Shown here: positions 23,760-31,729 of the stretch, piece after piece
Layout: each line of letters starts with the position of its first letter
How positions within the stretch are numbered: the first letter of the stretch is position 1
Assembly: GCA_002439735.1 (NCBI GenBank)
Contig: DJPG01000044.1
Coordinates: 1 to 37,492 of the forward strand
From: Firmicutes bacterium UBA6418
GTDB lineage: Bacteria; Bacillota; Clostridia; Peptostreptococcales; Anaerovoracaceae
DNA: 37,492 bases
Reading direction: 5' to 3'
Position numbers and translations under genes: made by a program
The notes under the pieces: generated by a model
The model's database searches: none
The model's input: only the letters and a program-made list of their open reading frames with translations
What the model was told of the DNA's origin: nothing

Positions 23760-25376
23760 TCAGGAACCGGCGATCAGCTCCCGTGCGCTCTGCAGGGTGG
23801 TCTCGGTGATCGTACTGCCGCCGAGCAGCCGTGCGATCTCGCGGACTTTTTCTTCCTCAGTGAGTGATTCAACAGTGGTAAAGGTCTTTTCGCTGTCGCT
23901 CTGCTTGAAGATGCGGTAGTTGTGCTTCCCGCAGGCCGCAATCTGCGGCAGGTGCGTGATGCAGATGATCTGATGAGACTGCGCGATCTCCTTGAGCTTT
24001 TGTCCGACAATGCTGGCTGTGATCCCGCTGATGCCGTTGTCAATCTCATCGAAGATCAGCGTCGGGATACGGTCATAAGAACTGATGATATTCTTGATGG
24101 CCAGCATGATTCTGGACATTTCGCCGCCGGACGCGGTCTTGGCCAGCGGTTTGAGCGGCTCTCCCCTATTTGTGGAGATCAGGATCTCCACGCTGTCCAT
24201 GCCGTTTTCACTCGGAGCGGGGAGCGGTCGAACCGCGATCTGCACCTTTGCGTCTGTAAAGTTTAGGCCGATCAGTTCGGATTCCATCTTCTGGGCAAGT
24301 TCGGTAGCGGTCTGCCGCCGGATCTGCGTCAATACCCTGCACGCAGCTTCCAGCTGATGCTTGGCGTCCAGCGCTTCCGCTTCCATCTGTTTTTTCTTAT
24401 CATCAAAGTTCTCGATGACATCCAGCTCCGCAGCGATCTTATCGCGATAGGCAAGAACCTCTTCAATGGTATCGCCGTATTTCTTTTTCAGATTGTCAAG
24501 AGTATCCATACGCGCGATCGCGGCATCCAGTTCCGCCGGGGAAAACACCGTTTGCTCGCGCATGCTGCCGAGGCTGCGGCCAAGATCCTGCAGGCGATAA
24601 TAGAGATCCGAAAACTCCAGCGAGAGGGCGTCGAGATCCTTGGAATAGGACGCAATGCTTTCCAACGCATGCAGCCCGGCGCCGAGACCATCCATGACGG
24701 ACGGATTTTCTTCAAAAAGCGTTGCATAGGTTCGTTCGATGTTTTGATAGATATTCTCGCTGTTCTGCAGGATCGAGATCTTATCCGTCAGCGCGGCATC
24801 CTCGCCCGGAAGCGGCTCAGCCTTGTCGATCTCGGCTATTTCAAAGCGGTAAAAATCTTTTTTTCTGGCGTTTTCCTTTTCTAAGGAAAGCAGGGCGGCT
24901 AGCTCACGTTTTTTTGCGGAGAAGAGGTGAAAAAGCTGCGAAACCTGTTCCTTAGCGGGGATGGATTCCTCGCTGCGATAGGAGTCGAGCAAGGCAATAT
25001 GGCTGTCCGGATCCAATAGGGACTGATTATCGTACTGTCCGTGGATATCGGCGAGTTTTTTGCAGACCTGATTGAGCTGCGCGAGTGTCACCAGTTCTCC
25101 GTTGAGCCGGCAGAGGTTCTTGCCGGAGGCGGAAACTTCGCGGGAGATCAGGAACTCTTCCCCATCAAGCTCGCCGAGCAGCTGCACAATGGCCTTGTTA
25201 CAGCCGGTACGGATACAGGAAGAATCCGCGCGACTTCCGAGCGCAAGACTGACGGCTTCGATCAATATGGACTTGCCGCTGCCGGTCTCACCGGTCACAA
25301 TATTCAGTCCGGATTCAAAATCGACCTCCGCGTTCTCGATGATCGCAAAATTTTTGATACTAATGTGATTAATCAT
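23760..25376 (-). CDS. recN: DNA repair protein RecN (SMC-like ATPase)
   Basis: A 538-residue SMC-family ATPase acting early in double-strand break repair. The Walker A motif ETGSGKS is near residue 32 after HISIKNFAIIENAEVDFESG. A long coiled-coil-prone middle follows, then the C-terminal signature TASGGEMSRIMLAIKNI (ABC signature), Walker B TLIFDEIDNGISG, and ICITHLPQIAACG. The length is close to the usual 550-570. I chose the ATG at 25376 (GAGAGGAAAAA before it, and MINHISIKNF fits the family); a longer frame to 25535 only overlaps argR. It overlaps the argR end by eight bases, so the two are cotranscribed, as in Bacillus. Confidence 0.95.
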   Translation of the reverse strand: MINHISIKNFAIIENAEVDFESGLNIVTGETGSGKSILIEAVSLALGSRADSSCIRTGCNKAIVQLLGELDGEEFLISREVSASGKNLCRLNGELVTLAQLNQVCKKLADIHGQYDNQSLLDPDSHIALLDSYRSEESIPAKEQVSQLFHLFSAKKRELAALLSLEKENARKKDFYRFEIAEIDKAEPLPGEDAALTDKISILQNSENIYQNIERTYATLFEENPSVMDGLGAGLHALESIASYSKDLDALSLEFSDLYYRLQDLGRSLGSMREQTVFSPAELDAAIARMDTLDNLKKKYGDTIEEVLAYRDKIAAELDVIENFDDKKKQMEAEALDAKHQLEAACRVLTQIRRQTATELAQKMESELIGLNFTDAKVQIAVRPLPAPSENGMDSVEILISTNRGEPLKPLAKTASGGEMSRIMLAIKNIISSYDRIPTLIFDEIDNGISGITASIVGQKLKEIAQSHQIICITHLPQIAACGKHNYRIFKQSDSEKTFTTVESLTEEEKVREIARLLGGSTITETTLQSARELIAGS

Positions 25377-25836
25377 TTTTTCCTCTCGCAATGAGCATTT
25401 CGTTGAACGCTTCCATAACTTCCGCGACGTTTTCCGGTGCGTCGGCGACCAGGAGCAGGGTATTGTCGCCGGCGATAGAACCGATGATATGCGGAAAGTT
25501 GGAAGTATCGATGGCTTCTCCCGCTGCGGATGCACAGCCGGAGAGGGTTTTGACGACGATCAGGTTGCCGGAGCTGTTGACCGATGTGATCGTTTCTCGG
25601 AAGATCTTAACAAAGCGGTCGGAAACTGGAAGATCAATCGATTTATGAACGGCATATTTGTATTTTCCGTTGGAAGAGAGGGTCTTGACGAGCTGAAGCT
25701 CCTTGATGTCTCTGGAAATCGTGGCCTGCGTCACTTCGTAACCGCATTCCTTGAGCAAAGACGCCAGTTTTTCCTGCGTATCGACTTCGTAGGTATTGAT
25801 CAGCTCAATGATCTTGTTTTGTCTGGAATATCGCAT
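25369..25836 (-). CDS. argR: Arginine repressor ArgR/AhrC
   Basis: A 155-residue hexameric regulator of arginine metabolism. The N-terminal winged helix-turn-helix is MRYSRQNKIIELINTYEVDT followed by LLKECGYEVTQATISRDIKE. The C-terminal arginine-binding/oligomerisation domain carries the typical GSIAGDNTLLLVADAPENVAE. The length is as expected for the family. The ATG at 25836 has GGAGGT before it; the frame extends upstream to 25905 without support. It has a sigma-A promoter 115 bases upstream, with a candidate ARG box at the transcription start, so it may repress itself. It is divergent from ruvC. Confidence 0.95.
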   Translation of the reverse strand: MRYSRQNKIIELINTYEVDTQEKLASLLKECGYEVTQATISRDIKELQLVKTLSSNGKYKYAVHKSIDLPVSDRFVKIFRETITSVNSSGNLIVVKTLSGCASAAGEAIDTSNFPHIIGSIAGDNTLLLVADAPENVAEVMEAFNEMLIARGKND

Positions 25837-25926
25837 AAGTACCTCCATACACGCTGCACATGCCGATCGGCCTTGTGAGTTCTGCAAATGCGGCAGGATC
25901 GTCAAAACGGCTTACGCTTCGCATTG

Positions 25927-25949
25927 TGCATAATTATAAGTTATATTCA
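25927..25949 (-). promoter_or_regulatory. Candidate ARG box in the argR promoter
   Basis: TGCATAATTATAAG (25927-25940) agrees with the ARG-box pattern TGAATAATTATTCA at most positions, and TTATATTCA (25941-25949) adds a second half-site. The pair sits immediately downstream of the argR -10. Autorepression is an inference. Confidence 0.4.
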
Positions 25950-25950
25950 A

Positions 25951-25979
25951 ATCTTAACACAGAACCCAGGTGTTTTCAA
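25951..25979 (-). promoter_or_regulatory. Sigma-A promoter of argR-recN
   Basis: On the minus strand: TTGAAA (25979-25974), 17-base spacer, TAAGAT (25956-25951). Confidence 0.65.
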
Positions 25980-26053
25980 TAAAAGTTTTGCGCAAATCGC
26001 TTTGAGATATGCAACAGAGCCTCATTTTTGACAAGAAAAAGCGAGAGAAAGCA

Positions 26054-26082
26054 TGGACAAACAGGTGTTCGTATAGTATAAT
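26054..26082 (+). promoter_or_regulatory. Sigma-A promoter of ruvC
   Basis: TGGACA (26054-26059), 17 bases, perfect TATAAT (26077-26082). It lies 56 bases before the TTG start and is divergent from argR. Confidence 0.7.
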
Positions 26083-26137
26083 GGAATCGAAGATGCGGTC
26101 ATCGGTGATGAGCAACGTGACGAAAGGAGCATACGAT

Positions 26138-26641
26138 TTGAGGATTTTGGGAATCGACCCCGGCTACGCGATTCTCGGCTATGGGGTATTAGATATGAAA
26201 GGCAACAAGTTTGAGGTGGTAGCGTACGGATCGATTCTGACGGACAACAGCATGGAGATGCCGCAGCGACTCAAATTGCTCTACGATGAACTTTCGGAAA
26301 TCATCCACCGCTATCAGCCGGAAGAAGCCTCCATCGAAGAACTTTTTTTCAATAATAACGCTAAGACGGCGATCCTGGTCGGTGAGGCCCGCGGTGTTGC
26401 GGTTCTTGCCTGTGCGCAGGCCGGTCTTGCGATCAGCGAATACACACCGCTGCAGATCAAGCAGGCGCTGGTCGGTTACGGCCGGGCGGATAAAAAGCAG
26501 ATGCAGGCGATGGTCAAGGCTATTTTGAATTTGGAGACGGTGCCGAAACCGGATGATACCGCTGACGCGCTAGCTGCGGCCATTTGCCACGGACACGCAG
26601 GCGGACACAAAAGGCCGCTTCGCATCCGAAGCGGGATCTAG
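26138..26641 (+). CDS. ruvC: Holliday junction resolvase RuvC
   Basis: A 167-residue endonuclease that cuts Holliday junctions made during recombination. The RNase H-like catalytic acids are visible: D in LGIDPGYAILGYG, E in SIEELFFNNNAKTAI, another E in VGEARGV, and the C-terminal D pair in KPDDTADALAAAICH. The start is TTG at 26138: AAAGGAG lies seven bases upstream and RILGIDPG is the normal family beginning. The longer open frame to 26009 would cover the promoter. It leads the ruvC-ruvA-ruvB-queA series. Confidence 0.95.
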   Translation: MRILGIDPGYAILGYGVLDMKGNKFEVVAYGSILTDNSMEMPQRLKLLYDELSEIIHRYQPEEASIEELFFNNNAKTAILVGEARGVAVLACAQAGLAISEYTPLQIKQALVGYGRADKKQMQAMVKAILNLETVPKPDDTADALAAAICHGHAGGHKRPLRIRSGI

Positions 26642-26688
26642 CTGAAACCGGTCAGACCGGGAACCGTCAGGATCCGAACGAAAGATCC

Positions 26689-26717
26689 TTGCGTCGCCGG
26701 GCAGAAACGAGTATAAT
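26689..26717 (+). promoter_or_regulatory. Secondary promoter before ruvA
   Basis: TTGCGT (26689-26694), 17 bases, perfect TATAAT (26712-26717) in the 123-base gap between ruvC and ruvA. The perfect hairpin CCGGTC/GACCGG at 26649-26661 directly after ruvC lacks a T-run. Confidence 0.55.
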
Positions 26718-26764
26718 GAACAAGGATGTGCCGCGTCCGAAGCTGCGGCAGAACGGAGATTTTT

Positions 26765-27379
26765 ATGATAAAATATATCCGCGGAATTTACGCGATGACT
26801 TTGGAATCCGGGATCGTGGTCGAAACGGCTTCGGGTATCGGATTTGAGATCCATGTGCCGGCGGGTTCGCCGCTGTACCGCGGCGGGCAAGGTGAGGAAA
26901 TCCTCGTCTATACGCTGATGACGGTCAAAGAAGATGACATCAGCCTGTACGGCTTTCACAACCGGGAGAGTCTGGAGCTTTTTCGCATGCTGATTACGGT
27001 AAATGGGATCGGTGCTAAGGCCGCGATGTCCATCATGGGTTCCATGCCGGCGGATACGCTGCGGCGGGCTATTATTTTTGAAGATGTCAAAGAGATCAGT
27101 AAAGCAAACGGCGTCGGCAAAAAGACTGCCGAGCGCCTGATCCTGGAATTAAAGGATAAATTGGGGAAGCTGGAGGCTTCCGAAAACGGTGCGGATGCAT
27201 GTGCGGGCGGCATTTCGTCTGCGGACGCAGAGGCTTCCGACAGCAGAACGGAAGCGATCAATGCGCTGATCGCGCTCGGATACAGCAAAGCCGAGGCATT
27301 CGCGGCTGTGGCAAAGGTCGCAGATGAAGATCTGACTTGTGAGGAATACATTAAAAAGGCATTGAAGAGCTTGTTCTGA
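26765..27379 (+). CDS. ruvA: Holliday junction branch migration protein RuvA
   Basis: A 204-residue protein that holds the four-way junction and loads the RuvB motor. The OB-fold N-terminus IKYIRGIYAMTLESGIVVET is followed by VYTLMTVKEDDISLYGF. The two helix-hairpin-helix motifs lie in LITVNGIGAKAAMSIMGSM and ISKANGVGKKTAERLILELK. The C-terminal domain that touches RuvB is ALIALGYSKAEAFAAVAKV. The ATG at 26765 has GGAG before it; the frame extends back to 26726 without support. ruvB begins shortly after it. Confidence 0.96.
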   Translation: MIKYIRGIYAMTLESGIVVETASGIGFEIHVPAGSPLYRGGQGEEILVYTLMTVKEDDISLYGFHNRESLELFRMLITVNGIGAKAAMSIMGSMPADTLRRAIIFEDVKEISKANGVGKKTAERLILELKDKLGKLEASENGADACAGGISSADAEASDSRTEAINALIALGYSKAEAFAAVAKVADEDLTCEEYIKKALKSLF

Positions 27380-27413
27380 CAGGCTGACGTAATGCGGAAT
27401 GAGAGAATCTGGA

Positions 27414-28421
27414 ATGGAAAACGAACGAATCACGTCTGCCGGCGCAGGCCAGGGTGAATCCAGACAGGAGGCCGGTCTAAGGCCGCAGCATCTGGATGAG
27501 TACATCGGTCAGCAGGGCGTAAAGGAAAATCTGAAAATTTTTATACAGGCGGCCAAGCTTCGCGGCGAGCCGTTGGATCATGTCTTGTTTTACGGCCCTC
27601 CGGGACTCGGCAAAACGACCTTGGCAGGAATCATCGCCAATGAGCTTGGGGTCGACATCAAGATCACTTCCGGACCGGCCATTGAGCGCGCGGGTGATCT
27701 TGCCGCGATCCTGACAAATCTCAATGAAAACGATGTGCTGTTCATCGATGAGATCCACCGTCTGAACCGCTCTGTGGAGGAAGTCCTTTATTCCGCTATG
27801 GAGGACTATGCGCTGGATATCATCATCGGTAAGGGGCCGTCTGCAAGATCCATTCGTCTGGATCTTGCCAAATTCACACTGATCGGCGCGACAACCAGAG
27901 CAGGAAGCCTGTCGGCTCCGCTACGGGATCGGTTCGGCGTCATCAGCAAGTTTGAATTGTATACGACCGAAGAGCTGAAGCAGATCCTTCGGCGGACTGC
28001 GTCCATCCTGCATGTGGAGATCGACGATGCTTCCTTGGAAGAAATGGCCAAGCGCTCCCGCGGCACGCCGCGTGTAGCAAACCGCATGCTGAAACGGATC
28101 CGCGATTTTTCACAGGTAAAGGGCGATGGCAGGATCCATATTGAGACCACCCGGGAGGGGCTTGCGGCTTTGGGCGTGGACGACCTTGGCCTGGAACGAC
28201 TGGATCGTGAGATCCTGTCCGCGATCATTCAGCGTTTTAACGGAGGACCGGTCGGCATTGATACGATCGCGGCTTCCATCGGAGAGGAACGCGTCACGAT
28301 CGAAGATGTATACGAGCCGTATCTGATCCAGTCCGGATTGCTGTATCGTACGCAGAAGGGCAGAATGGTATCGTCGGCCGGTTACCAACATCTGGGCTTG
28401 CCTTACGAGGAAGAAGCCTAG
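27414..28421 (+). CDS. ruvB: Holliday junction branch migration helicase RuvB
   Basis: A 335-residue AAA+ motor that drives branch migration. Walker A is GPPGLGKTTLA, Walker B LFIDEIHRLN, sensor 1 IGATTRAGSLSAPLRDRFG with the arginine finger, and sensor 2 GTPRVANRMLKRIRDF. The C-terminal winged helix contains TIEDVYEPYLIQSGLL and TQKGRM. Two starts are possible: ATG 27399 and ATG 27414. Neither has a strong ribosome binding site; I prefer 27414 because family members begin with a short ENERIT-like leader. It is followed by queA after 85 bases, a conserved arrangement. Confidence 0.96.
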   Translation: MENERITSAGAGQGESRQEAGLRPQHLDEYIGQQGVKENLKIFIQAAKLRGEPLDHVLFYGPPGLGKTTLAGIIANELGVDIKITSGPAIERAGDLAAILTNLNENDVLFIDEIHRLNRSVEEVLYSAMEDYALDIIIGKGPSARSIRLDLAKFTLIGATTRAGSLSAPLRDRFGVISKFELYTTEELKQILRRTASILHVEIDDASLEEMAKRSRGTPRVANRMLKRIRDFSQVKGDGRIHIETTREGLAALGVDDLGLERLDREILSAIIQRFNGGPVGIDTIAASIGEERVTIEDVYEPYLIQSGLLYRTQKGRMVSSAGYQHLGLPYEEEA

Positions 28422-28506
28422 CGGAAGACAGGCGGCGGAGATTGAACCGCGAGACAAGAACGACAAAGAGATATAAAGGTATAAAAAAAGAATTGGGACA
28501 ATACAC

Positions 28507-29556
28507 ATGCATATCAATGATTTTGATTACGAACTGCCGCAGGAGCTGATCGCGCAGACTCCGGCAGAAAAAAGAGATTTTTCGAGGCTGATGGTCGTTG
28601 ATCGCGCGACCGGGAGCGTGGAGCACAAGCACTTTTATGATATCATCGACTACCTGCAGCCGACGGATTGTCTGGTGCTGAACAATTCCAAGGTATTGCC
28701 GGCCAGGCTCTACGGGATCAAAGAGGGAACCGGCGCGAAGGTGGAATTCCTTTTGATCAAGCGGATCGAGGGAGATATCTGGGAAACGATGGTGCGCCCG
28801 GGCAAACGACTCAAGCCGGGCGATACGGTGTCTTTTTCGGATGATCGCCTTTTCCGCGCGGTTGTGCGGGATTACGGCGAGGACGGAACCCGGATCGTGG
28901 AATTCGAGTATGAAGGGATTTTTTTGGAGCGTCTGGAAGAACTCGGCCAGATGCCGCTTCCACCTTATATCGAACGCGATAACAATACCGAGGATCGTGA
29001 CCGTTATCAGACGGTCTATGCCAAAAATGAGGGATCGGTCGCGGCTCCGACCGCGGGGCTGCATTTTACGCCGGAGCTGCTCGAAAGGGCAAAAGCAAAG
29101 GGCGTGAAGCTCGCTTACGTCACGCTGCATGTCGGGATTGGCACATTCCGACCGGTCAAGGTGGAGAAGATCGAAGAGCATCATATGCACTTTGAAGAAT
29201 ATTATGTGGACGAAGAAACCGCAAAGACGATCAACGAAACCATTCTGGCAGGCGGACGGATTGTCTCCGTCGGTACGACTTCGACCCGCACCGTCGAGAG
29301 CGCTGCCCGCTTGGATGAGGCCACCGACAGGTATCTGGTGCAGCCGGGTCACGGCTCGACCGGCATTTTTATCTATCCGGGGTATGAGTTCAAGATCATC
29401 GACGCGCTGATCACCAATTTCCATCTGCCGAAATCCACGCTGCTGATGCTGATCTCCGCCCTGTACAACCGGGAAGATATTCTGCGCGTCTACAAGATCG
29501 CGGTCGAGGAAAAGTACCGCTTTTTCAGCTATGGCGACGCGATGTTCATCAAATAG
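28507..29556 (+). CDS. queA: S-adenosylmethionine:tRNA ribosyltransferase-isomerase
   Basis: A 349-residue enzyme that transfers the ribosyl part of SAM to preQ1 in tRNA, giving epoxyqueuosine at the wobble position of GUN anticodons. Family signatures: FDYELPQELIAQTPAEKRDF at the N-terminus, VLNNSKVLPARL, the block beginning GSVAAPTAGLHFTPELL, and HVGIGTFRPV. The ending is FHLPKSTLLMLISA then YGDAMFI. The length is standard. There is no strong ribosome binding site before the ATG (GGGACA only). It is the last gene of the ruv series; the terminator lies about 190 bases downstream. Confidence 0.96.
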   Translation: MHINDFDYELPQELIAQTPAEKRDFSRLMVVDRATGSVEHKHFYDIIDYLQPTDCLVLNNSKVLPARLYGIKEGTGAKVEFLLIKRIEGDIWETMVRPGKRLKPGDTVSFSDDRLFRAVVRDYGEDGTRIVEFEYEGIFLERLEELGQMPLPPYIERDNNTEDRDRYQTVYAKNEGSVAAPTAGLHFTPELLERAKAKGVKLAYVTLHVGIGTFRPVKVEKIEEHHMHFEEYYVDEETAKTINETILAGGRIVSVGTTSTRTVESAARLDEATDRYLVQPGHGSTGIFIYPGYEFKIIDALITNFHLPKSTLLMLISALYNREDILRVYKIAVEEKYRFFSYGDAMFIK

Positions 29557-29745
29557 ACGATGCATAGCCGGAAGATCATGCCAGACAGATCATAGTCGTC
29601 AGGTCATGCCTGGCAAATAAGCACGGGAGAGGCATTGGATTTTTTCGTACTTCGACTTCAAAAACACAACATTGACCGCCGGGAGCATAGCGAAACGTGT
29701 CGAATTATGTTAGCGGTTGCGTTTTTGGGAAGGCTTCGTTCGTTT

Positions 29746-29788
29746 ACGCAAGGTTTTTTCTATTTTCAGGAAGAAACCTTGCGTTTTT
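29746..29788 (+). terminator. Plus-strand terminator downstream of queA
   Basis: ACGCAAGGTTT (29746-29756) pairs perfectly with AAACCTTGCGT (29774-29784), followed by TTTT. It ends the ruv-queA transcript. Confidence 0.8.
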
Positions 29789-29886
29789 GAATACGAAGAC
29801 CTAAAATGTACAATAGACTGCAAGTCTTTGAAATAAAACAGAGAGATTACAAGAAAAACTTGCGTTCTGGAGGTAAGTGTAGGCAA

Positions 29887-29958
29887 AAACGCAAGAAAAG
29901 GAGCCGTCGCTCTAACGGTTATTTTCCGTTCGTGCGCGCAGTCCTTTTGCTTGCGTTT
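29887..29958 (-). terminator. Long-stem terminator of the SEC-C protein gene
   Basis: AAACGCAAG (29887-29895) pairs with CTTGCGTTT (29950-29958), and AAAAGGA (29896-29902) with TCCTTTT (29942-29948). This makes a 16-bp stem with one bulged base. The loop contains a second small hairpin (AACGG/CCGTT). Read on minus it is followed by a T-run. Confidence 0.65.
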
Positions 29959-29973
29959 GGTTTTATCGAAAAG

Positions 29974-30474
29974 CTATTTGTTTGCGCCGCAGCATTTCTT
30001 GTACTTCTTGCCGCTGCCGCAAGGACATGGGTCGTTTCTGCCCGGTTCTTTTTCTTTGTGCACGGTTTTGGAACGCTTGAAGTCCTTGATGATCTGCATA
30101 ATCTTCTCTTCGGAGAAGATATCTTCCCACTGCTTCAAGGTGTACAGATAATCCGCGTCTGCCTTGAGCATATTGAAGAAGAGCTTTTCGAAATCAACAT
30201 CCAGATCGATCTCGGTGTCTTCGGTTACCGCTTCCAGATCAAACGGGTTGTTCAGACTGGTCTGGATGCCGTCCAAAAATCCCAGAAAGATTACAGGATC
30301 TGCTTCAAACTGCACGATCAGATCCGACACCTTTCCTGCAAGGTGTGAGTCCTTGTTCTCCAGAATGTAAGTGTAGATGCGGGTCTCGGTTTCGCTATAT
30401 TCTTTCCAGAATGCTTCGAATGTTTCTTCGGTCTGACCTTCCATCAGGTCGGTCCACTGTTGATATAAACTCAT
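29974..30474 (-). CDS. SEC-C zinc-binding motif protein
   Basis: A 166-residue protein. The C-terminus is a SEC-C motif, PGRNDPCPCGSGKKYKKCCG, the Cys-rich zinc-binding module first seen at the end of SecA and found in many small proteins. The preceding 140 residues are acidic and helical (DLIVQFEADPVIFLGFLDGI, IDLDVDFEKLFFNML) and match no enzyme I know. It could bind ribosomes, SecB-like partners or nucleic acid through the motif. The ATG at 30474 has GGAGG eight bases before it; the frame runs back to 30501. It lies 78 bases downstream of hom with no terminator between, so it may be cotranscribed. Confidence 0.85.
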   Translation of the reverse strand: MSLYQQWTDLMEGQTEETFEAFWKEYSETETRIYTYILENKDSHLAGKVSDLIVQFEADPVIFLGFLDGIQTSLNNPFDLEAVTEDTEIDLDVDFEKLFFNMLKADADYLYTLKQWEDIFSEEKIMQIIKDFKRSKTVHKEKEPGRNDPCPCGSGKKYKKCCGANK

Positions 30475-30552
30475 TTTCAATTCCTCCGTATTGTGATTCA
30501 TGTCGTGATTCGACGGTATTGGCTCTATAGGCTCTCTTTGCAGTTGTGTGCG

Positions 30553-31509
30553 CTACAGGCTTTTGGCGATGCTGATCAGGTCGCCGACGACTGCGCTTCC
30601 GGTCGGAAGGGCACCGGCACCTTTGCCGTAAAACATGACTTCGCCGACCATGTCGCCGGTGATGTAAACCGCGTTAAACTCATTGCTGACACCGGCAAGC
30701 GGGTGAGAAACAGGCAGCTTTTCCGGTGCGACGCCTGCGGTAACTTTGCCGTTTTCGTCGATCGAAGCATGTGCGATCAGTTTGAGCTTGCAACCCTCGG
30801 ATGCAGCCTGCGCAATATCCGCTGCAGTGATCTTTGAAATGCCGATGGTCGGGATCTGCTGCGGCGGAATGTATTGATCAAAGAGCAGAGCAATCAGGAT
30901 GCAGAGTTTGTTGGCAACATCAATACCCTCGACGTCTGCAGTAGGGTCTGCTTCCGCAAAGCCTTTGGCCTGAGCGTCCTTCAAGGCATCCGCGTAGTCC
31001 GCGCCGTCTTCCGTCATCTTGGTCAAGATATAGTTTGTGGTACCGTTGACGATGCCCATGACTTCCAGAAACCGGTTGCCCTGCAGAGCATCGCGAATCG
31101 CGGTCAGAACCGGTATCCCGCCGCCGACGCTGGCTTCGAACAGGAATTGCACCTTGTTTTTTTCTGCGGCAGCTTGTAGCTTTTCGTAGTTTGCCGCGAC
31201 AGCTGCCTTGTTGGCCGTGACAACGTGTTTACCATGCGCCATCGCCTGCAGCATGAAAGAAGAAGCCGGTTCGATACCGCCCATGGTTTCAACGACCACA
31301 TTGATGTCCGGATCGGTCAGAATCACATCGGGATCCTCGGTGATCATATGCGGCGGCAGCCCATCGCGTTTGCTGCGAACCAATGCCTTTACCACATCTA
31401 TGGACATGCCGGTTCTTTCAGTAATCAGATCATGGTTTTGGGTGAGAATCTGGTAGGTTCCGCCGCCAACGGTACCGAAGCCTAAAATGCCGACTTTGAG
31501 TTTTTTCAT
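30553..31509 (-). CDS. hom: Homoserine dehydrogenase, short form lacking an ACT domain
   Basis: A 318-residue oxidoreductase that reduces aspartate semialdehyde to homoserine on the way to threonine and methionine. The nucleotide-binding N-terminus is KVGILGFGTVGGGTYQIL. The catalytic domain has HVVTANKAAVA, FEASVGGGIPVL, GIVNGTTNYILTKM and AQAKGFAEADPTADVEGIDVANKL. The C-terminus ends at GSAVVGDLISIAKSL, where the typical 400-430-residue Firmicutes enzymes continue into an ACT domain. The stop is clean, so this is a genuine short form, which may lack the usual threonine feedback. The ATG at 31509 follows GGAGG. The mRNA leader is about 100 bases and forms hairpins. Confidence 0.93.
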   Translation of the reverse strand: MKKLKVGILGFGTVGGGTYQILTQNHDLITERTGMSIDVVKALVRSKRDGLPPHMITEDPDVILTDPDINVVVETMGGIEPASSFMLQAMAHGKHVVTANKAAVAANYEKLQAAAEKNKVQFLFEASVGGGIPVLTAIRDALQGNRFLEVMGIVNGTTNYILTKMTEDGADYADALKDAQAKGFAEADPTADVEGIDVANKLCILIALLFDQYIPPQQIPTIGISKITAADIAQAASEGCKLKLIAHASIDENGKVTAGVAPEKLPVSHPLAGVSNEFNAVYITGDMVGEVMFYGKGAGALPTGSAVVGDLISIAKSL

Positions 31510-31512
31510 TTG

Positions 31513-31614
31513 TTTTCCTCCGTAATCTTGCAAAAATACAGTAGCTTTGGTCTCGATCGAAAAGACCGAAATCGCGCTTTATGCGCCGGATTTCAAGCAG
31601 CTGCGCTGTGCATG
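31513..31614 (-). promoter_or_regulatory. Structured 5' leader of hom
   Basis: Read on minus between the putative start site and the ribosome binding site there are three stems: AGCTGC/GCAGCT, GCGC/GCGC around ATAAA, and GGTCT/AGACC around TTTCGATCG. I see no T-box sequence, SAM riboswitch core or lysine riboswitch core. It may be an uncharacterised leader or ordinary structure. Confidence 0.35.
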
Positions 31615-31619
31615 CAGCT

Positions 31620-31648
31620 ATTATATAATATTTTTGCGTATTTGTATA
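31620..31648 (-). promoter_or_regulatory. Probable promoter of hom
   Basis: On minus: TATACA (31648-31643), 17 bases, perfect TATAAT (31625-31620). The -35 is only a partial match. Confidence 0.5.
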
Positions 31649-31677
31649 TTAAAAAAGTTTTCTTTTTTCTAAAAATT

Positions 31678-31686
31678 TGCTATGAT
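31678..31686 (+). promoter_or_regulatory. Extended -10 promoter of trmL
   Basis: TGC directly before TATGAT (31681-31686) makes an extended -10 element; no good -35 is visible. It lies 44 bases before the trmL start and diverges from hom. Confidence 0.45.
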
Positions 31687-31729
31687 AATGGGTGAGAAAA
31701 TGAAGTGAAGAACGGAACAGGAGAAAAAC

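Larger units (their letters stand above)
29557..29973. other. Gene-free interval with repeated TTGCGTTTTTG elements
   Basis: No supported gene in about 420 bases. The interval holds a small inverted repeat TGCCAG/CTGGCA (29579-29615), two T-tracted terminators facing opposite ways, and three copies of the 11-mer TTGCGTTTTTG (29717-29727, 29779-29789, and inverted at 29884-29894). An open frame from 29806 runs antisense into the next gene and is not believable. Confidence 0.55.

Noticed and set aside
28294..29565. 423-codon minus-strand open frame opposite queA
   Set aside because: queA is certain from its family motifs; the antisense frame is a shadow.
29806..30348. 180-codon plus-strand open frame after queA
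   Set aside because: Its second half is antisense to the SEC-C gene and its first half covers two terminators. No ribosome binding site.
31510..31620. T-box or SAM riboswitch before hom
   Set aside because: No T-box consensus or specifier layout and no SAM-riboswitch core; only simple stems are visible.
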